Assembly: GCA_000499405.2 (NCBI GenBank)
Contig: HG738136.1
Span: 558,001 to 622,000 of the forward strand
Direction of reading: 5' to 3'
Length of the DNA: 64,000 bases
Origin: Onchocerca volvulus
Lineage: Eukaryota > Nematoda > Chromadorea > Rhabditida > Onchocercidae
The position numbers were made by a program, and so were the translations under genes. The notes beneath the pieces are model-generated. The model was not told the origin of the DNA. It saw nothing but the letters and a program-made list of their open reading frames with translations, and made no database searches. Below, one piece after another: positions 1 through 13,236 of this stretch (its first letter is position 1; each line of letters starts with the position of its first letter).

Positions 1-3000
1 ATTTTCACAGTTTTTTTTTTTTTTGTAAAAACAATTTTTTTCTTTAATTTTAAAAACAATATAATTCCTATTGATTTGTCAATATCGAGAACATTAATTC
101 TAAGACGAAAACGTCCTAGAAAATCGGATTGACTCATATTGAACTAAAATTTTAAAGGAAATCAGCAAATTTTTTTTTTTTTTTTTTTGAATTTTTCCGT
201 CTATTCGATTTTTCGGGATTTTGAAAATTTTTTTTTTTTCAAGTATGCATATGAAACTGTTTTTCTTGTTTTTCTTCCTATATAATAATTTTAATGTATG
301 ATAATTGTTATCATTCTTTTATAGTGATATCTCATAGATATAAGACAGTATTAGGAGAGGATATAGATAGCATAATTGACAATACTGATAAGTGAGAAAA
401 GTTTGTATAAATTTTATCTCAGTGAGGATCGCGTACAATATTTCAATTAAAAATACATAAAATTTTACTGATGCATGACGTCACACATATCTTTGCAATG
501 AAAACTTTCTGTGGTTATCGATGAAATTAAATCTTCACATCTTTATTATCAGTTAGTTAATTATTTAAAAAAAAAAAAATTTTTTTTTTAAAAATTTATT
601 TCCTATTCTGTTATTTGCATTCCATAATTTGATTTCCCTTTTAATATTTCATTATTTTATTTTCTTTTTATTTCGTAATCAATTTATTTTAAATTATCCT
701 TAATATTTTTTCTTTCACCTTTTTTTTTTTTTCGCATTATCTTCCCTTCATCATCTCTTTTTTTATTTATTCTTTTATTATTTTGTAATTCCTTATTCCT
801 TCACTATCGCTTTTTGCTATCTATCAAACGATTACTGTAGCATGCATGATGGTGATAATTTCGAATTATCACTTTTTCAATGTTATCTTTTTTTTTTTTC
901 TATCATTTAGTTTAGGCATTATTCGTGCCTATTTTTCTGTGCTTCAGTGAAACTAAGACAATTTTTTAATTATTTGATTCATTTATTTACTTATTGTTTT
1001 CTTTCTTTTCAGATAATTCCTGCAAAATAAGACGATTAAATGGCATACTAATTATTTATTTGGCATATTTTTTTTTCGCGAATTCAATTGCAAATTAACG
1101 AAAGGAATATATGTATATATATACATATGTATTTATGTATTTCTATATTCAATTATGGAATGTCGGTCCTTTTCGATATCAATTATCATATGTATGATTA
1201 AAATTACGGAAGTATTCTTCGCTCTAATCTATATTATTTGAAAACGGAAATCGACAAAAGGAAAGAAAAAAAAATGAATTTTAAATGTAAACTTTTTTGA
1301 AAATGGAGAGAATTTTTTTTTTTTTTTTTTAATATAAAGTTGTTTTCTGCTCTATGATTTTTTTAAACGGTAGCATTAGCGTGATGACATAAAAGTAGCG
1401 CAAATCATGTGTAAACTTTATCCTTTAATATTTAGATTATTTTTTTTCTAATTTTAATAATTTTCTCTCCTCCTTTTCTCATTAATTATCAAATTTCCAC
1501 TAATAAACTAATTCATCTATCAATTAGCCTGTTTATTATTACTGTTATTATTATCAAATTATTATTATCACTATTATTATTAATGTTACTATTAGTATTA
1601 TTACCATTAGTATCATTAATTAATTAATCGATTATTACTTTCATTACTGAAAAAAAAAAGAAGCAGAAAATTTCTTGCAATTTTTTTTCGTAATAAAAAG
1701 AACTAAAGTGCTTTTTATTGAAATTATTTTAAATGCTTTAACAATTTATGATGAAAAATTCTCTTCCACATTAGTTTTGCTCGTATTCAAAGAAAATTTC
1801 GAAAAATTCAAACATCAAATTTTCGATCTAAATTTTGCTACTATTATTAGTAATAAATGGTTGAATTTAGATTGATTCACCAATATTGAATAAGTTGGTT
1901 TGGTTGCTTAGCAATATCACTTGACATTTTTATACAAATTTTACTTTTTCTAGCTAAAAATTCTCAATGAATAATTTTTTGCGGGAAAATAAAATTTCGA
2001 GTTTTTTATTGACTTTTTTTTTTACCAATACGATTTCTGTAAAAATGCATTATATGTTTATTTCTCTTAGGAAAAAAAAAAAAAAAAAAAAAATGAGCTT
2101 GAAGATTTTGAAACGTTTTGCTGAAAATATCTAATTTTCATTTATAAATAATTTGAAATTTTCAAAAAAAATTCAAGTTATCATTTTTCAAGTTTAGCTA
2201 CAAGATTTGGCATAAATTTTGTAGCTAAGCTTGAAAAATGACAACTTACTAATTGAAACAAAAACGTTTTGACTAATTTTCTCTCTTTTTCTTTTTGATG
2301 AAATATATCGGATAAATTATGAAATGACAAAAACTTTAAGTTAAATGAAAATTTAAAAATTAGTAAAATATTTATTCTTTTCCAATATTTTTGCATTTTT
2401 CTTCTAGTGCCAGTAATTATTCGACTTTTCTCCTTTTTGCTATTTTAATTACTTTGCAAAATTTGAATTGCATATTTTAATTTGTAATTTTAATTTTCAG
2501 AACAATAATTGTCTGAAAATTATCTCATTGTTTGATATATGCAAAGCTTTATTTTATTTTCATATAAAATGATTGTAATAATAATTTTTAATTTCTCATG
2601 AGATTATTGAAGTAATATTTTGTGAATTTTTTTCTCGGCTTTTCTTATTGTTTTTCAAATAAATCTTTCTACTTCTTCGTGTTTTTTCTTTTTTTTTTAC
2701 TTGAAAATTGTATTTAATATTTGTTTAACTGATTAGTGATAAAAAGAGATTCTTTATTTTTCATCTTGTTTTGTCCTTGATTTACGATGCATGACCTTTT
2801 TCGTTTTGGTTGATTTAATTTAAGATAATTAATTAATTAGTTACTAACATCAGAGGGGTTTTTTTTATTTTTTCTTCCTTTCTTTCTTTTATTTCAATTT
2901 ATTGTAGTGATATGTGATTTATTTGTGGGTTCAAATTTTCAGTTTTATAATTCACTTTTAACCTTTTGAGAAGCCTTATATTCTTATAAATAAATTTTTG

Positions 3001-4037
3001 GATAATTTTTTATTTTTTCCGATCATTTTATGAAAAGTTTACGGTTTCAAATAGTTTACACATTTCCTGATGAGTGTTAATTTCATTTCCTATTTTTGAT
3101 AAAAATTTAATAAATGTTTTTCAGATATTTTAATTTCTTTTTGTTATTTGAATTTATATATATTTAATAAAAATGCATGCATTATAATTTGTCATATCCA
3201 TTTCCTTAAATGTATACCTCTTCCAGATTTTTTTAATCTCCATTTATCATTTTTTTAAACAAAAAATTACATTTTAAGCTAAAAATTGAAAAGTTTTTCA
3301 AAGCTTCATTATTTAATGTTAAGGGGAAAAATGAAAATGCTTGACATTATTGAAATATAAAATTCCATTCAAATTTTTTGCACTTTATTTTTTTTTTTCT
3401 AAAACTTTTTTTTACATCGTCAAAAAATAGAAAATTTTTTGCTTTCATTAGTGAAAACTTTACTCAGTGGAACTGAATTAATTTTTGCATTCATTAAAAT
3501 TAGATAAATTAGTTTTATTTTCATGATGCAAAATTTTTGAAGCTTTTTAAAATTTACTTTCTCCCCGTAAATTTACCTTTTCTCTGCAAGCCAAATTCAT
3601 CTTCAGTTGAAGAATTGCAAAAAGCTTGATTGATATCAGTTTCATTTCATATTTCAAAGGAAAAAATTTTTTTTCATTTTTTTATCATTTTTAGTTTTTT
3701 GTTCATGAGCAGTGGTTTTTTTTTTCTTCTTTCCTTCTTTTTTTTTTTTGTTTTTTTATTTTCTCAAACCATAAATTTGGACTAATTTTTTAAATTAAAT
3801 TTTATTAAAAATCATTTAATTGTTATCAGTCTTCCACTCTCTCTCCCTTTTTTTTTCTTCCAAAAAGAAATTTCATATTTGCATAATTGTGTCTTTAAAT
3901 TGTTTATTAATATGTCATTTTCGCTTATGTACATAAATTTATCATTAAAAATTAATTCGATTTTAAATTATTCCTTGTTGTTTTACATATCAATAATACA
4001 TACACATACACACATATTTTCTAATAGCCGATCAAAT

Positions 4038-4305
4038 GATAACTTATCATTTGGGTACATATCTTCTTAGCTTAAATGGTGATAAGTAAATAATAACGTT
4101 TCACGTGGAACACAGATCTTAACAGTCGAATAAATGATAAGGTATCATGTGAACGCTTAATGGATAATAACGTATCACACGTGAAAAAATATATTACTAG
4201 CTGAACAGATGACAGCGTATTACGTGGACCATATTTTATTAGGCTTATTGATTTTGACGTATCAACGTGGACATATCTCTTACTAACTGATTTGATTGAT
4301 AACTC
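4038..4305. repeat. Degenerate tandem array, unit ~27-55 bp, with CACGTG
   Basis: About six diverged copies of a motif resembling GATAACGTATCACGTGGAC, followed by a CATATCTTACTAGCTGA-like tail, start near 4038, 4092, 4136, 4163, 4208 and 4252. One copy carries a perfect CACGTG palindrome (4102-4107); others keep CACGTG-like cores such as CACACGTG or TACGTGG. No gene overlaps. Whether this is a decayed satellite or a cluster of bHLH-type sites cannot be decided from sequence. Confidence 0.6.
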
Positions 4306-5385
4306 GATATAGTTTTATCAATATAGATAAAATAGCTGTAATATAGGCAATATTTCTTCTGATTTTGGCCTCTTTAACATTTCTAGGCTGATAACTGCCT
4401 ATTAGATATTCAATCAAGATTTTTTTTACTTTCGTGAATGAAATTTTCCCACATAGTATTTTAATTGGAAATTTCATGAATAAAAAGTTTCGAAGATTGA
4501 TACAATATGAGGAATTTGTATATTCCATACAAATTTTCTTGAAAATTTGGAATAAATTTCAAATTCTAATCATTTTCAACCATCTTTACAAAGCTTTTAT
4601 TCAAGATTCAATCAGATTTACATCATGAAAATTTAAAAAGAGAAAAATAAAAGGAAGGAAAAATGAACTTATTTTAATGTACACAAGGAATAAATATGAA
4701 AATTGTAAAATGATTTCATTCAAAGTGTCAAAAATACTGATAAATTTGCAATCAATTCGCTATCATGAAAAAAAAAAATACAAATGATTTCTTTCATGTT
4801 CCACTTGAACTTAACAAAACTAATCAATGTTTCGACAATTTGATATAATTCAAAAGTCCGACATTCATTTTTGCTCTTACTTCAAACGATATCAAACAAA
4901 TCATTATATCATTTCCAATTTTCCTTTTCTTTGACTTAAATTCATAATCATTTATTTCAGTAAAGAAAAAAAAAAATTCCATTTGCTAATGTCTTTTTTT
5001 TTTTTCACACAAAGCTAAGAAAAAGTAAGAAGCCACGAATTCGCATATTTAAAAAATGTTTTTCTTTATTTTATATTTATTATACTGTAATTTTATTACA
5101 TCATTTTTTAAATATTCTATTATATATTATATATTTCAATATATTCTGTTATTTATTACATATATTTTTTTAAGTACTTTTTTAAAAAAATATTCTATTA
5201 TATATTGCAATATATTCTGTTACTTACTGTATATTTTATTATTACCATTTTTCATTAAATACTCTATCGTATATTATACATTCTAATATATTTTATTTCT
5301 GTTATATATATTTTTTTTTATTAAGTATTTTCTTTTATTAAATATTTTATTACATATTATATATTTTTCCAATATATTCTGTCAT

Positions 5386-5390
<5 letters not shown>

Positions 5391-5440
<50 letters not shown>
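5391..5440. repeat. (AT)n microsatellite
   Basis: An almost pure AT dinucleotide run of about 50 bp. It sits inside a longer stretch (about 5050-5740) of diverged TATTCTATTATATATT-like units. Confidence 0.95.
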
Positions 5441-5442
<2 letters not shown>

Positions 5443-6082
5443 CATATTATTCCGATAAATCATTTCTATTATTTCGTGTTATAATTATTCCGTTAAAGTA
5501 TTTTTGCTTTTTCCATTGCAATTCTATGAAATATTATCTCTATTATATCCCATTATATTACTCTTATATATTATATTTTATATTATTTTTATATATTTCT
5601 ATTATTTTCCATTTTCTATAATTCCGATAATTATATATTCCATTATATATGATCATGCAAGATATTCCATTATGTATTATTCTTGCATGTTATTTTCAAT
5701 ATATTCCATTCGTACATATCATTAATAGTTGGATGTTTTATAAAATGCATCATGCGAAATGATAAATTTGTCGAAGTTGGATGATCAGAGATCAACAAAT
5801 TCTCCTTCTCACTCAACTACAATTCTTCCATTTGTCGTACAACCTGCTTAAAAGCTTACCTGTTGTTGTTGTGTTGTTGTTAGGAAATCGAAGATGATTG
5901 AATGATTGTTTGTTTGTTGATGAAAAGATTTGCGAGCAATTTCGCTCTAAAATGCTGGAATGTTTGAAGCGAATTGAATAAAATTAAACGTAAACAAGAC
6001 AAAGATGGGATTCTAACTAATAATTAATATTTCTGTTATTGTTTGCAACTTGCTACTACTATTGTTATTGCTATTACTTTTA

Positions 6083-6095
6083 TTTATTATTATTA

Positions 6096-6162
<67 letters not shown>
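6083..6162. repeat. (ATT)n microsatellite
   Basis: About 80 bp of ATT trinucleotide repeat, nearly pure. Its translation would give an artificial poly-leucine reading frame. Confidence 0.95.
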
Positions 6163-6164
<2 letters not shown>

Positions 6165-8260
6165 ATTTTTTTTGTTAATAATTTTTTCATTTTTTAATCC
6201 CCTTCTATGTGCTGCCCATAGCAAATCGTAGTAAAAATAGCAATGACGATCAAAAGAATCGATAACAATGATAATGTTTATTTTTACTTTGTCATATTAT
6301 CATATAGATATATATTCATATATAATCTATACTTGCTATTTTTCATGGAATATTTCTTTTATTATTATTATTTTTTTTTTTTAAACTAACTTTTTGTCAA
6401 ATATTAAGAAAAATAAAAATCAATCGATAAGTTATAAAAATCAATCGATAAGTTCTATCATTAAAGCTATCACATATTTTATTTTTATTATCAGTTTTGA
6501 AAAATGCTATAGCCGCAAGTCATTTTTGTGTTAAATCTAGATACTTGGAACGAATTATTCGTTAATATGATAAGTTTGAATGTTTAGATTAAACTATAAT
6601 TCATAAAAATAAGATGACCATTGGAAGCATTATCATTTTCGGATATATGAAGAAAAAATCAAAATTCATTAATAGTATTCAATTATTGAATTTCAAAATT
6701 CAAAAATAATTTTACGCGCACTTATACTTGTTGGTTCTCAACAATTTTGTTGAAACATTTATCCAATTTTATCATTAAACCTCAATGAATTCATTGGTTT
6801 TTTTTTTTTGTAAATTCATAAATTACTTAATTTTCAAATTCGAATATTTTTTATTTTCTTAATTATAGATTTTCCTTCAAAATCTTTTCCAATTTTTTTA
6901 TTTTGTTATTGCTTTTTTTTTAATCGTCATTTATTTATATTTTAATCTTGTAATCTTTGTTTTCCTTACTTTCTATATTTAATATTGAATTAAGAAGAAA
7001 TTTTACCTCCTAAAGTGAGTATTAATTACTTTTGTCTTTTTTTTATTTCAAATTTGATAATAAATTTTTCACTTATTTTCAAATTTGTCATTATCAAATA
7101 AATGAAAAGGAATGAAAATTAAAAATTAAATATTAAAATTTTGATGCACCAATTGATAAAAATTCATTACTCTTGCATTACCAAATTAATTTTAATCGAA
7201 AAAGTTGTTGAATTTCATCATCAAAAATCGATAAATAAGACAATTAAATAAAAATTTTTATCTTTTCTTTCAATCGCCTTCTTTCCTTCCTTCTTCCCTT
7301 TTTCTGACTTTTTTTTCCTTCTTTCGATACGAATACTTCATTACAAAAACCTGTTTATTCATTTAAGAAAAAAAAGAGAAAGGAAAAAACCGAAACTTTC
7401 GCTTCATTTCAATCGATTTTTTTTTTCTCACTTAAATTTGTTAAAATGGATGATAATTTTTTTGTTTGAAAAAATTTCAATCTTTCTTTTGCTTTTTTCT
7501 ATTCCATACATTTCCTTATTTGTAGCAAATAATATTTATAAATTTGATAAATTCTATTGCAATTCATTTTGTTGAATATAATTTCGATATATATTTCTAG
7601 GGATTATGGCATTATTTGAGTTACTGTCAAGAATGAATTTTTTAAATAATTGAAAATTTCAAACGCAAATTTCTAAAATAGTTGGAAATTTTTACACTTT
7701 TTTTTTCTCAAATTTAAAGTTCTTTTTTTTCTACGTCATCGAACTTACATATTTTCTCAATTTTAAAATTGGAATTCTCGAAATACAATAGTTTTCAAAT
7801 CTACACATTGTTTTTTTCGGTATGTATCAATTTAAAAGTTGGAAATTTTTGATTCAAATTTATTCAAACAGAATAAATTTGTAAAAAAAAAAAAAAAAAA
7901 AGAAAGAAAGAATGAAAGATAAATTAATCGTATAAGCATATTTGGTTTATTAATAAAATTTGAACTATTTTCCGATAAAAAAGAGAAAAGAATTCATAGT
8001 TTTGATCAGAATTAATCCGATAAGATATTGAATTTTTTTGATTTTAAACTTTAATTAAATTTTAACGCATTGTCTAAACTGCATAAATTCATTTTTGGTT
8101 GCATATATTTGTTTATTCATAACAAATAAGATTTGCAGAATAATTACAAATTATTCTTGTAAGATTTTTTCATCAATTTTTATTCAAAAAAAAAAAAAAA
8201 GTTTATGTAAATTGTAAACCATTTTGTGCATTTCATTGCAAAATTCACAATTATACTTTA

Positions 8261-8273
8261 TTATTTCTTTCAG
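8261..8273 (+). promoter_or_regulatory. Candidate 3' splice/trans-splice acceptor for the small membrane-protein gene
   Basis: TTATTTCTTTCAG lies 39 nt upstream of the chosen ATG at 8313. This is a strong nematode-type acceptor with no obvious paired upstream exon, so spliced-leader addition here is plausible. It is inferred, not proven. Confidence 0.4.
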
Positions 8274-8312
8274 TTTCGCAATGTGTCAATATTTTATTTA
8301 AAATAAAAAAAA

Positions 8313-11300
8313 ATGCTCCTCAAGTAAGTTTTATTTCATTTCTTGTCCACATTTTTAATAAATTTGAGTTTAAATTTAAATTAGAACATAAATTCGGACC
8401 TTAGACTATTAGTTATGCTTTTATCTTGTAGTATCATAGCAAAAATTTTTAACAAATCATAAAACAATTTGAATTCATATATCGTAAAAATAATTTGACG
8501 ATATATCAAAATGTATGAAAGTTAAACAAATATCCCTTTGATTATTTCACTACTCAGTATTTTATTTTAATTCCTTATTTTCTATTCCAATTATAAATGA
8601 AAATCAAGATTTCATTTTAACACTTTTTTTTTTTTTTTTATTTTTGAAGAGATGGAATTCCTGTACCTGATTTTCTCTCGTCCAGAGAAACTTATGAGAA
8701 ATATGAGAAATCGCATAATCGTAATTTCGGCATTACACCTGTTTCAAATCCATCTGTTACTCCTATAACTTACCTTAATGTAAGTTCAAAAAGATCATTT
8801 TTCTATCGAAAAATCTAAATTACTTATTGATTAGATCAACTTTTAATGAAATTATTTATCCTTCGTTAATGCATTTTATGCTAAAAAGAATTTTTCATTT
8901 CATTTTATTTTTCATTTTGTCAATATTTTTGATATTTTCAATTTATTTATCTATTATTTCTTCTTGAGTATAATTGAATATTTTGTCTTAAATGATCACT
9001 TTTCATAATTTTTTAAATAAAATATTTCAGGAATTTACGGTCATTTTTGAAATGAAATATTTTATGATTTAAAAATAATTTAAAGTTATTTTTCAAATAA
9101 AACATTTCGAGAATTTAAGATCATTTTTTTTTAAGCAAAATATTTCAGCAATATAAGGTTGTTACCAGGACACCAGTACCACAGGATGAAGTTAGGGTAC
9201 CAATACAAACTATCTCAAAACAAAATATACAACCGTTAGCACAGAAACGAAGTTTGTTATTTCTTAAATATATTTATATTATTTTTATATATGATTGAAC
9301 TGGAAAAAAGAGGAACAAAACTTTTTTTAAAGTTTTTTAAGCGCTTATTTGTTATTTTTAAGCCTAAGTTGTTTTGATTGATTCATCATTTTGAAATATT
9401 TTCAATCTTAGAAACAATGTACAGTGGTTGTTTCTAACTAAACATTGCTGATCTGTATCATGTATCATGTATCAATCAAATTACATAGAATACTTTAATT
9501 TATATCCAAAATTAGATTGTGAATGATAATAATAAATTCGTGAGGTATCAAATATATTAAATTGCAAAATTATAATTAATTATTAAAACTTAAAATCTGT
9601 TTTTGGAAGAGCATACTTTCAAGTTTATTTATCATTTAATGTTTATCTTACAGTAAAACATATCGAATTAGAATATAAAAAATTTCATATTTATTTGAAA
9701 TTTAAGATGACCGACGGAGTTTAAAAAGTTGTTATCATATATTTTTATAACAATTAAGTTTAATTTTAGTAAATTTGAGAAAACATCAAATTAGCATATT
9801 ACAAAATGATGAAATTCAAAATTGAATTAAAGTTCCATAAATTTTTATTATTACAATTTCATCAAATGAGGTCCAACTTACTAATATACTTACTTCAAAT
9901 CATAATTAAAACCCATTATAGAAATCAACAAAAATAAATAACCAACAAAAAAAAAAAAAAAAAAAAAAAATATTTTCAGGAGGTAACCAAAAATCGCCTT
10001 TGTTCCAGTGAAAAATTCCTTTTAAACAAAAAAAAAAAAAGTTTTTTCGGCTTGAAATTTGTAAATTTATTTCGAATATATTTTAAAAATCGAAAAGATA
10101 AAATAATATAGGTAACAATTTTTTCTTTTCTCATCCTTTTTTTCCTTCGATAGCTTTTTTAAATCATTTAAGAAATTGTCGAAATCCAAAGTCTATTTAA
10201 AAAAGCATACAATACAAGTTTATTTATGCATTTCACGTCACCCTTATAGCATAATATATTAAATTATAATATAAAAAGCTACTATATTAATTTTAAAGTT
10301 TGAAACAATTAATAAAAACTTGAAGGAAATAAATTATTCTATCTTAATCTTTCAAGATTTTATAAATTTGAAAAGCATTTATCTTTCAGCACATGAATGA
10401 AAAAAAAAAAAAAAAAAAAATAGTCCTAAAATTATGTCCATATCTTATCTTACAAAATAATAATGATATGATACTTTTATCACTTTGTTTAAATATTTTT
10501 CAAATATTTTATCAAAAAAAAAAACATTCTACCGTAATCTTTATCTTGTCTAGATAATGATGCTATATTTGCATCAATTTGCGAAATATTTTAGTGCGAA
10601 TAAAATTATTTTATGCTATGATTTGAAAATAAAACAATGTTTTCTGTTTTTTCTTTGAATTTAACACTTCTTTACATTTGATAAATGATTCATTAGCTAT
10701 CGATGAATCAATGAAAAAATGATTATTTCAAAATGGAGTAATCGTTTTTTTTTTTTCTCTTAATTATTTCATTCAAATTTCATACTTTTAAATTATTTTC
10801 ATCTCATTCAAATTAGTTGTTTCATTCAAATTTCATACTTTTGAATTATTTTTATTTCATTCAAATTTATTTTTATCACATTCAAACTGATTATTTCATT
10901 CAAATTTTTTATATTTTTGAATCATTTTTATCAGTTGTTCATACAGTAACCATTTGATTTCTAGCAAAAATGATTCTTAAACTTATTAAATTGCACAAAA
11001 TTTTCGTTTAGTTAAATAAATCAAACAAAAATTAAATATGTTGAATAAATTTTGCAAGCTGTAAATTGAATAGATTTAGTTATGTATTTCCCGAATATTA
11101 TAACGATCAAAATCATCTTTTTCTACTACTTTTATTCATACGAAAATTGTACTCATTTATTTTATAAAATCTATAATAATGAAATGAATTTTAAATTATT
11201 TCATCAATAAAGTCGGAAAATATTAGAACAATTAAAAAATGAGTAGTTAAGTACTTAATTACAAAAAAAAAAAAAGAAAAAAAGAGATAACAGCTAAAAT

Positions 11301-11851
11301 TTGCATAACTTTTTCTGAAATAGTATTTATATATATCCAAAATAGAACTATCTAAGATTTATTCGTCTTAATCTAAGATTTGATTTAATAATTTAAGATT
11401 TCAAGTTTTTTTTTTTTTTTTTTTTGGACAACATTTTGGCTCATTGTTAAAAAAATTAGAAAAAAGATAAAGCTAGAAGAAAAAGTTTAATGTCTATTTT
11501 GATTGATGTAAAATTCACGAGGCAAAATGTTTACAACTTTTCCGAATAATCAGTAATAGATCGAAAATCAGAAATCGTTTATTTTTTTTTTTATACATAC
11601 ATGTCATAAATTTTTTGAAGTTTAAAACGTAGAAACTTTTAAACTCCGCAAAACTTTTCAGCATTATCCGTCAACAATTAAATGAATGAATAATCTTATA
11701 CTAATTAATTTGTTTTAAATTAATGATTTTTAATCATTTTTTTTTTACAGTACCATTTGGTCGAGTGTTAGCAGCTGCTATTGCTATACCACTGTTTATT
11801 ATGTTCGTCTTATTCATCGCTGTATGGTTCCAGGAATTGGGCTTCATTTGA
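8313..11851 (+). CDS. Small single-pass (C-terminal anchor) membrane protein, unrecognised
   Basis: Not a family I recognise. Exons 8313-8323, 8650-8779, 9149-9251 and 11751-11851 have GT/AG borders and matching phases and give a 114-residue protein (345 nt including TGA). Donors are GTAAGT, GTAAGT and GTTTGT; acceptors are TTTTTGAAG, ATTTCAG and TTTACAG. The first ~80 residues are polar, with several P and T (for example TPVPQDEVRVP), and have no signal peptide. Residues ~84-107 form one strongly hydrophobic helix (AAAIAIPLFIMFVLFIAVWF), followed by the short tail QELGFI. This suggests a tail-anchored or type II/III single-span protein with most of its mass on one side. The first coding exon has only 11 nt, so the start is the least certain part. 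The 2.5 kb third intron is unusually long for this window. An AATAAA lies 106 nt after the stop. Confidence 0.62.
9021..9175 (+). repeat. Diverged repeats of a 3' splice-site region in intron 2 of the small membrane-protein gene
   Basis: Three related stretches resemble AAAATATTTCAG followed by GAATTTACGGTCATTTTT. They begin near 9021, 9095 and 9138. The last contains the acceptor used at 9148. The first contains an intact-looking ATTTCAG decoy near 9030; the middle copy reads TTTCGAG. Confidence 0.5.
10766..10930. repeat. Imperfect tandem repeat, ATTTCATTCAAATTT units
   Basis: Three to four imperfect ~50-60 bp units share the core ATTTCATTCAAATTTCATA and a TTTGAATTATTTTTAT-like half. They lie inside the 2.5 kb intron of the small membrane-protein gene. 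No coding potential is seen. Confidence 0.6.
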
Positions 11852-11956
11852 AATTTATTACGGTATTACCGTATAATACAGTATAAATTTATCTAATTAT
11901 ACTGTAACATGTGAGTAGCATACTTCAAAAGCTATAAATTATTGATGGATGATTTG

Positions 11957-11962
11957 AATAAA
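11957..11962 (+). promoter_or_regulatory. Poly(A) signal AATAAA
   Basis: Canonical AATAAA 106 nt downstream of the TGA of the small membrane-protein gene; the likely 3' end signal. Confidence 0.5.
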
Positions 11963-12019
11963 ACAAATTGAATCAAAATAAACAAATATCTTGACAAAAA
12001 AAAAGAAACATATAATTCA

Positions 12020-12260
12020 GAAAAATCTTTCCTTCATTTACGCAACTCACGTAATCCACGCATATATGCTTCAAAATACATTTTCTTGGTTTTTATATTT
12101 TTAGCTGATTGTTCATTCATATGTTATTTTAAAAAAATCATTATTCATTTCGAAATTGCCTTTATTCACGCAACTCACGTAATCCACGTATACATACTTC
12201 AGATGCATTTTCTTGATTTTTTCACTTTTTTTTTGATCATTCATTCCTTTGCTAAGCAAA
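12020..12260. repeat. ~128 bp tandem duplication
   Basis: The block starting with ACGCAACTCACGTAATCCAC at 12040 recurs at 12168 (offset 128 bp). Both copies continue with a related CATATATGCTTCAAAATACA / TATACATACTTCAGATGCA segment and then TTTTCTTG. This is a non-coding two-copy tandem duplication. Confidence 0.75.
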
Positions 12261-13193
12261 TAATCGTGAAATATTCATATATCAGGATGCAAATGTTTCC
12301 CACATCATGTAATTGAATTAATTGGAATTTGAATTGCGTATTTTTCAGGATTTATTCCTAAATCATACATTTACCTTAGCGAATCATAAGTTTATTCTTA
12401 TTTAACTAATCGTAAATCTAACGTTAACGACTTCACGTAAATGATTTCACACAAGATACGAAAAGCAACGTGTACGGATATCCTGATTTATAAGTATTTT
12501 AATTACAACAACTTTAATATGTAAAATATAAAATAATTATTGGGTAAACACCGGTGCTGCTAATTTTACATAATATACAAATTTGAAAAATGTTTTCTAC
12601 CATCTTTTTTTTTTCTCATGATTTCTTTGTTTATTCTTTCTTTCATTTTCCGTTTCTTATTGCCGATTTTGTTATATTGTATAATATAAATTGAATAAAT
12701 TATTTTAATCAATTCGATCAATTGAACAATTCGATGATTGTTTGTTTTGTAAACATGTCAAGTAACAATAACAATAATAAAATTATTCAAAAATATGTAA
12801 CAATAGAAATAAATAGTAATAGAATTATTATTGAATTGAATCAAATTTTGATAAAATAAAAAAAAAAAAGAAAGAAATGAAAGAATAAAATGTTTTTGCC
12901 ATAAAATTTTTCCGTCTGTAAATATTTATTTATTCGCAAATTAAGAAAAAATAAAAAAATACTTAAAAACAAGTTAAAGATGAAATCAGTCAATAATGCC
13001 AATCCGAAAATACTATTTCAAAGTTATGAGAATTTTTATTAATCTTTAAGAGACAATCATTTATTTTCTGAAAAATTGAGAATTTAAAAAAAGAAAAACA
13101 AAAAAATTAAGCAATTTTACTATTTACTAATTTTATATTTTATTTATCAGGAGGATACAAGAAATCTGTTTAACTTTTAATCGAAGAAAAGTA

Positions 13194-13196
<3 letters not shown>

Positions 13197-13235
<39 letters not shown>
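13197..13235. repeat. Poly(A) run
   Basis: An uninterrupted run of about 39 A. It could mark the tail of an old retrotransposed sequence or be simple homopolymer expansion; no coding remnant lies beside it. Confidence 0.9.

Positions 13236-13236
<1 letters not shown>

Larger units (their letters stand above)
1..8312. other. AT-rich intergenic region, no gene recognised
   Basis: No exon series with conserved protein character or matching splice phases could be assembled on either strand. The DNA consists of A/T-rich sequence with many T and A homopolymers, an (AT)n and an (ATT)n microsatellite, degenerate TATTCTATTATA-type low-complexity sequence at about 5050-5740, and a degenerate tandem array at 4038-4305. 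The short open frames here are rich in F, I, L, Y and K, as expected from base composition alone. An unrecognised non-coding RNA cannot be excluded. Confidence 0.6.

Noticed and set aside
5056..5725. Hydrophobic open frames that look like membrane proteins
   Set aside because: They are translations of TATTCTATTATATATT-type low-complexity DNA; the I, Y, F and L content follows from base composition.
6043..6231. Poly-leucine open frame
   Set aside because: Direct product of the (ATT)n microsatellite read as TTA codons.
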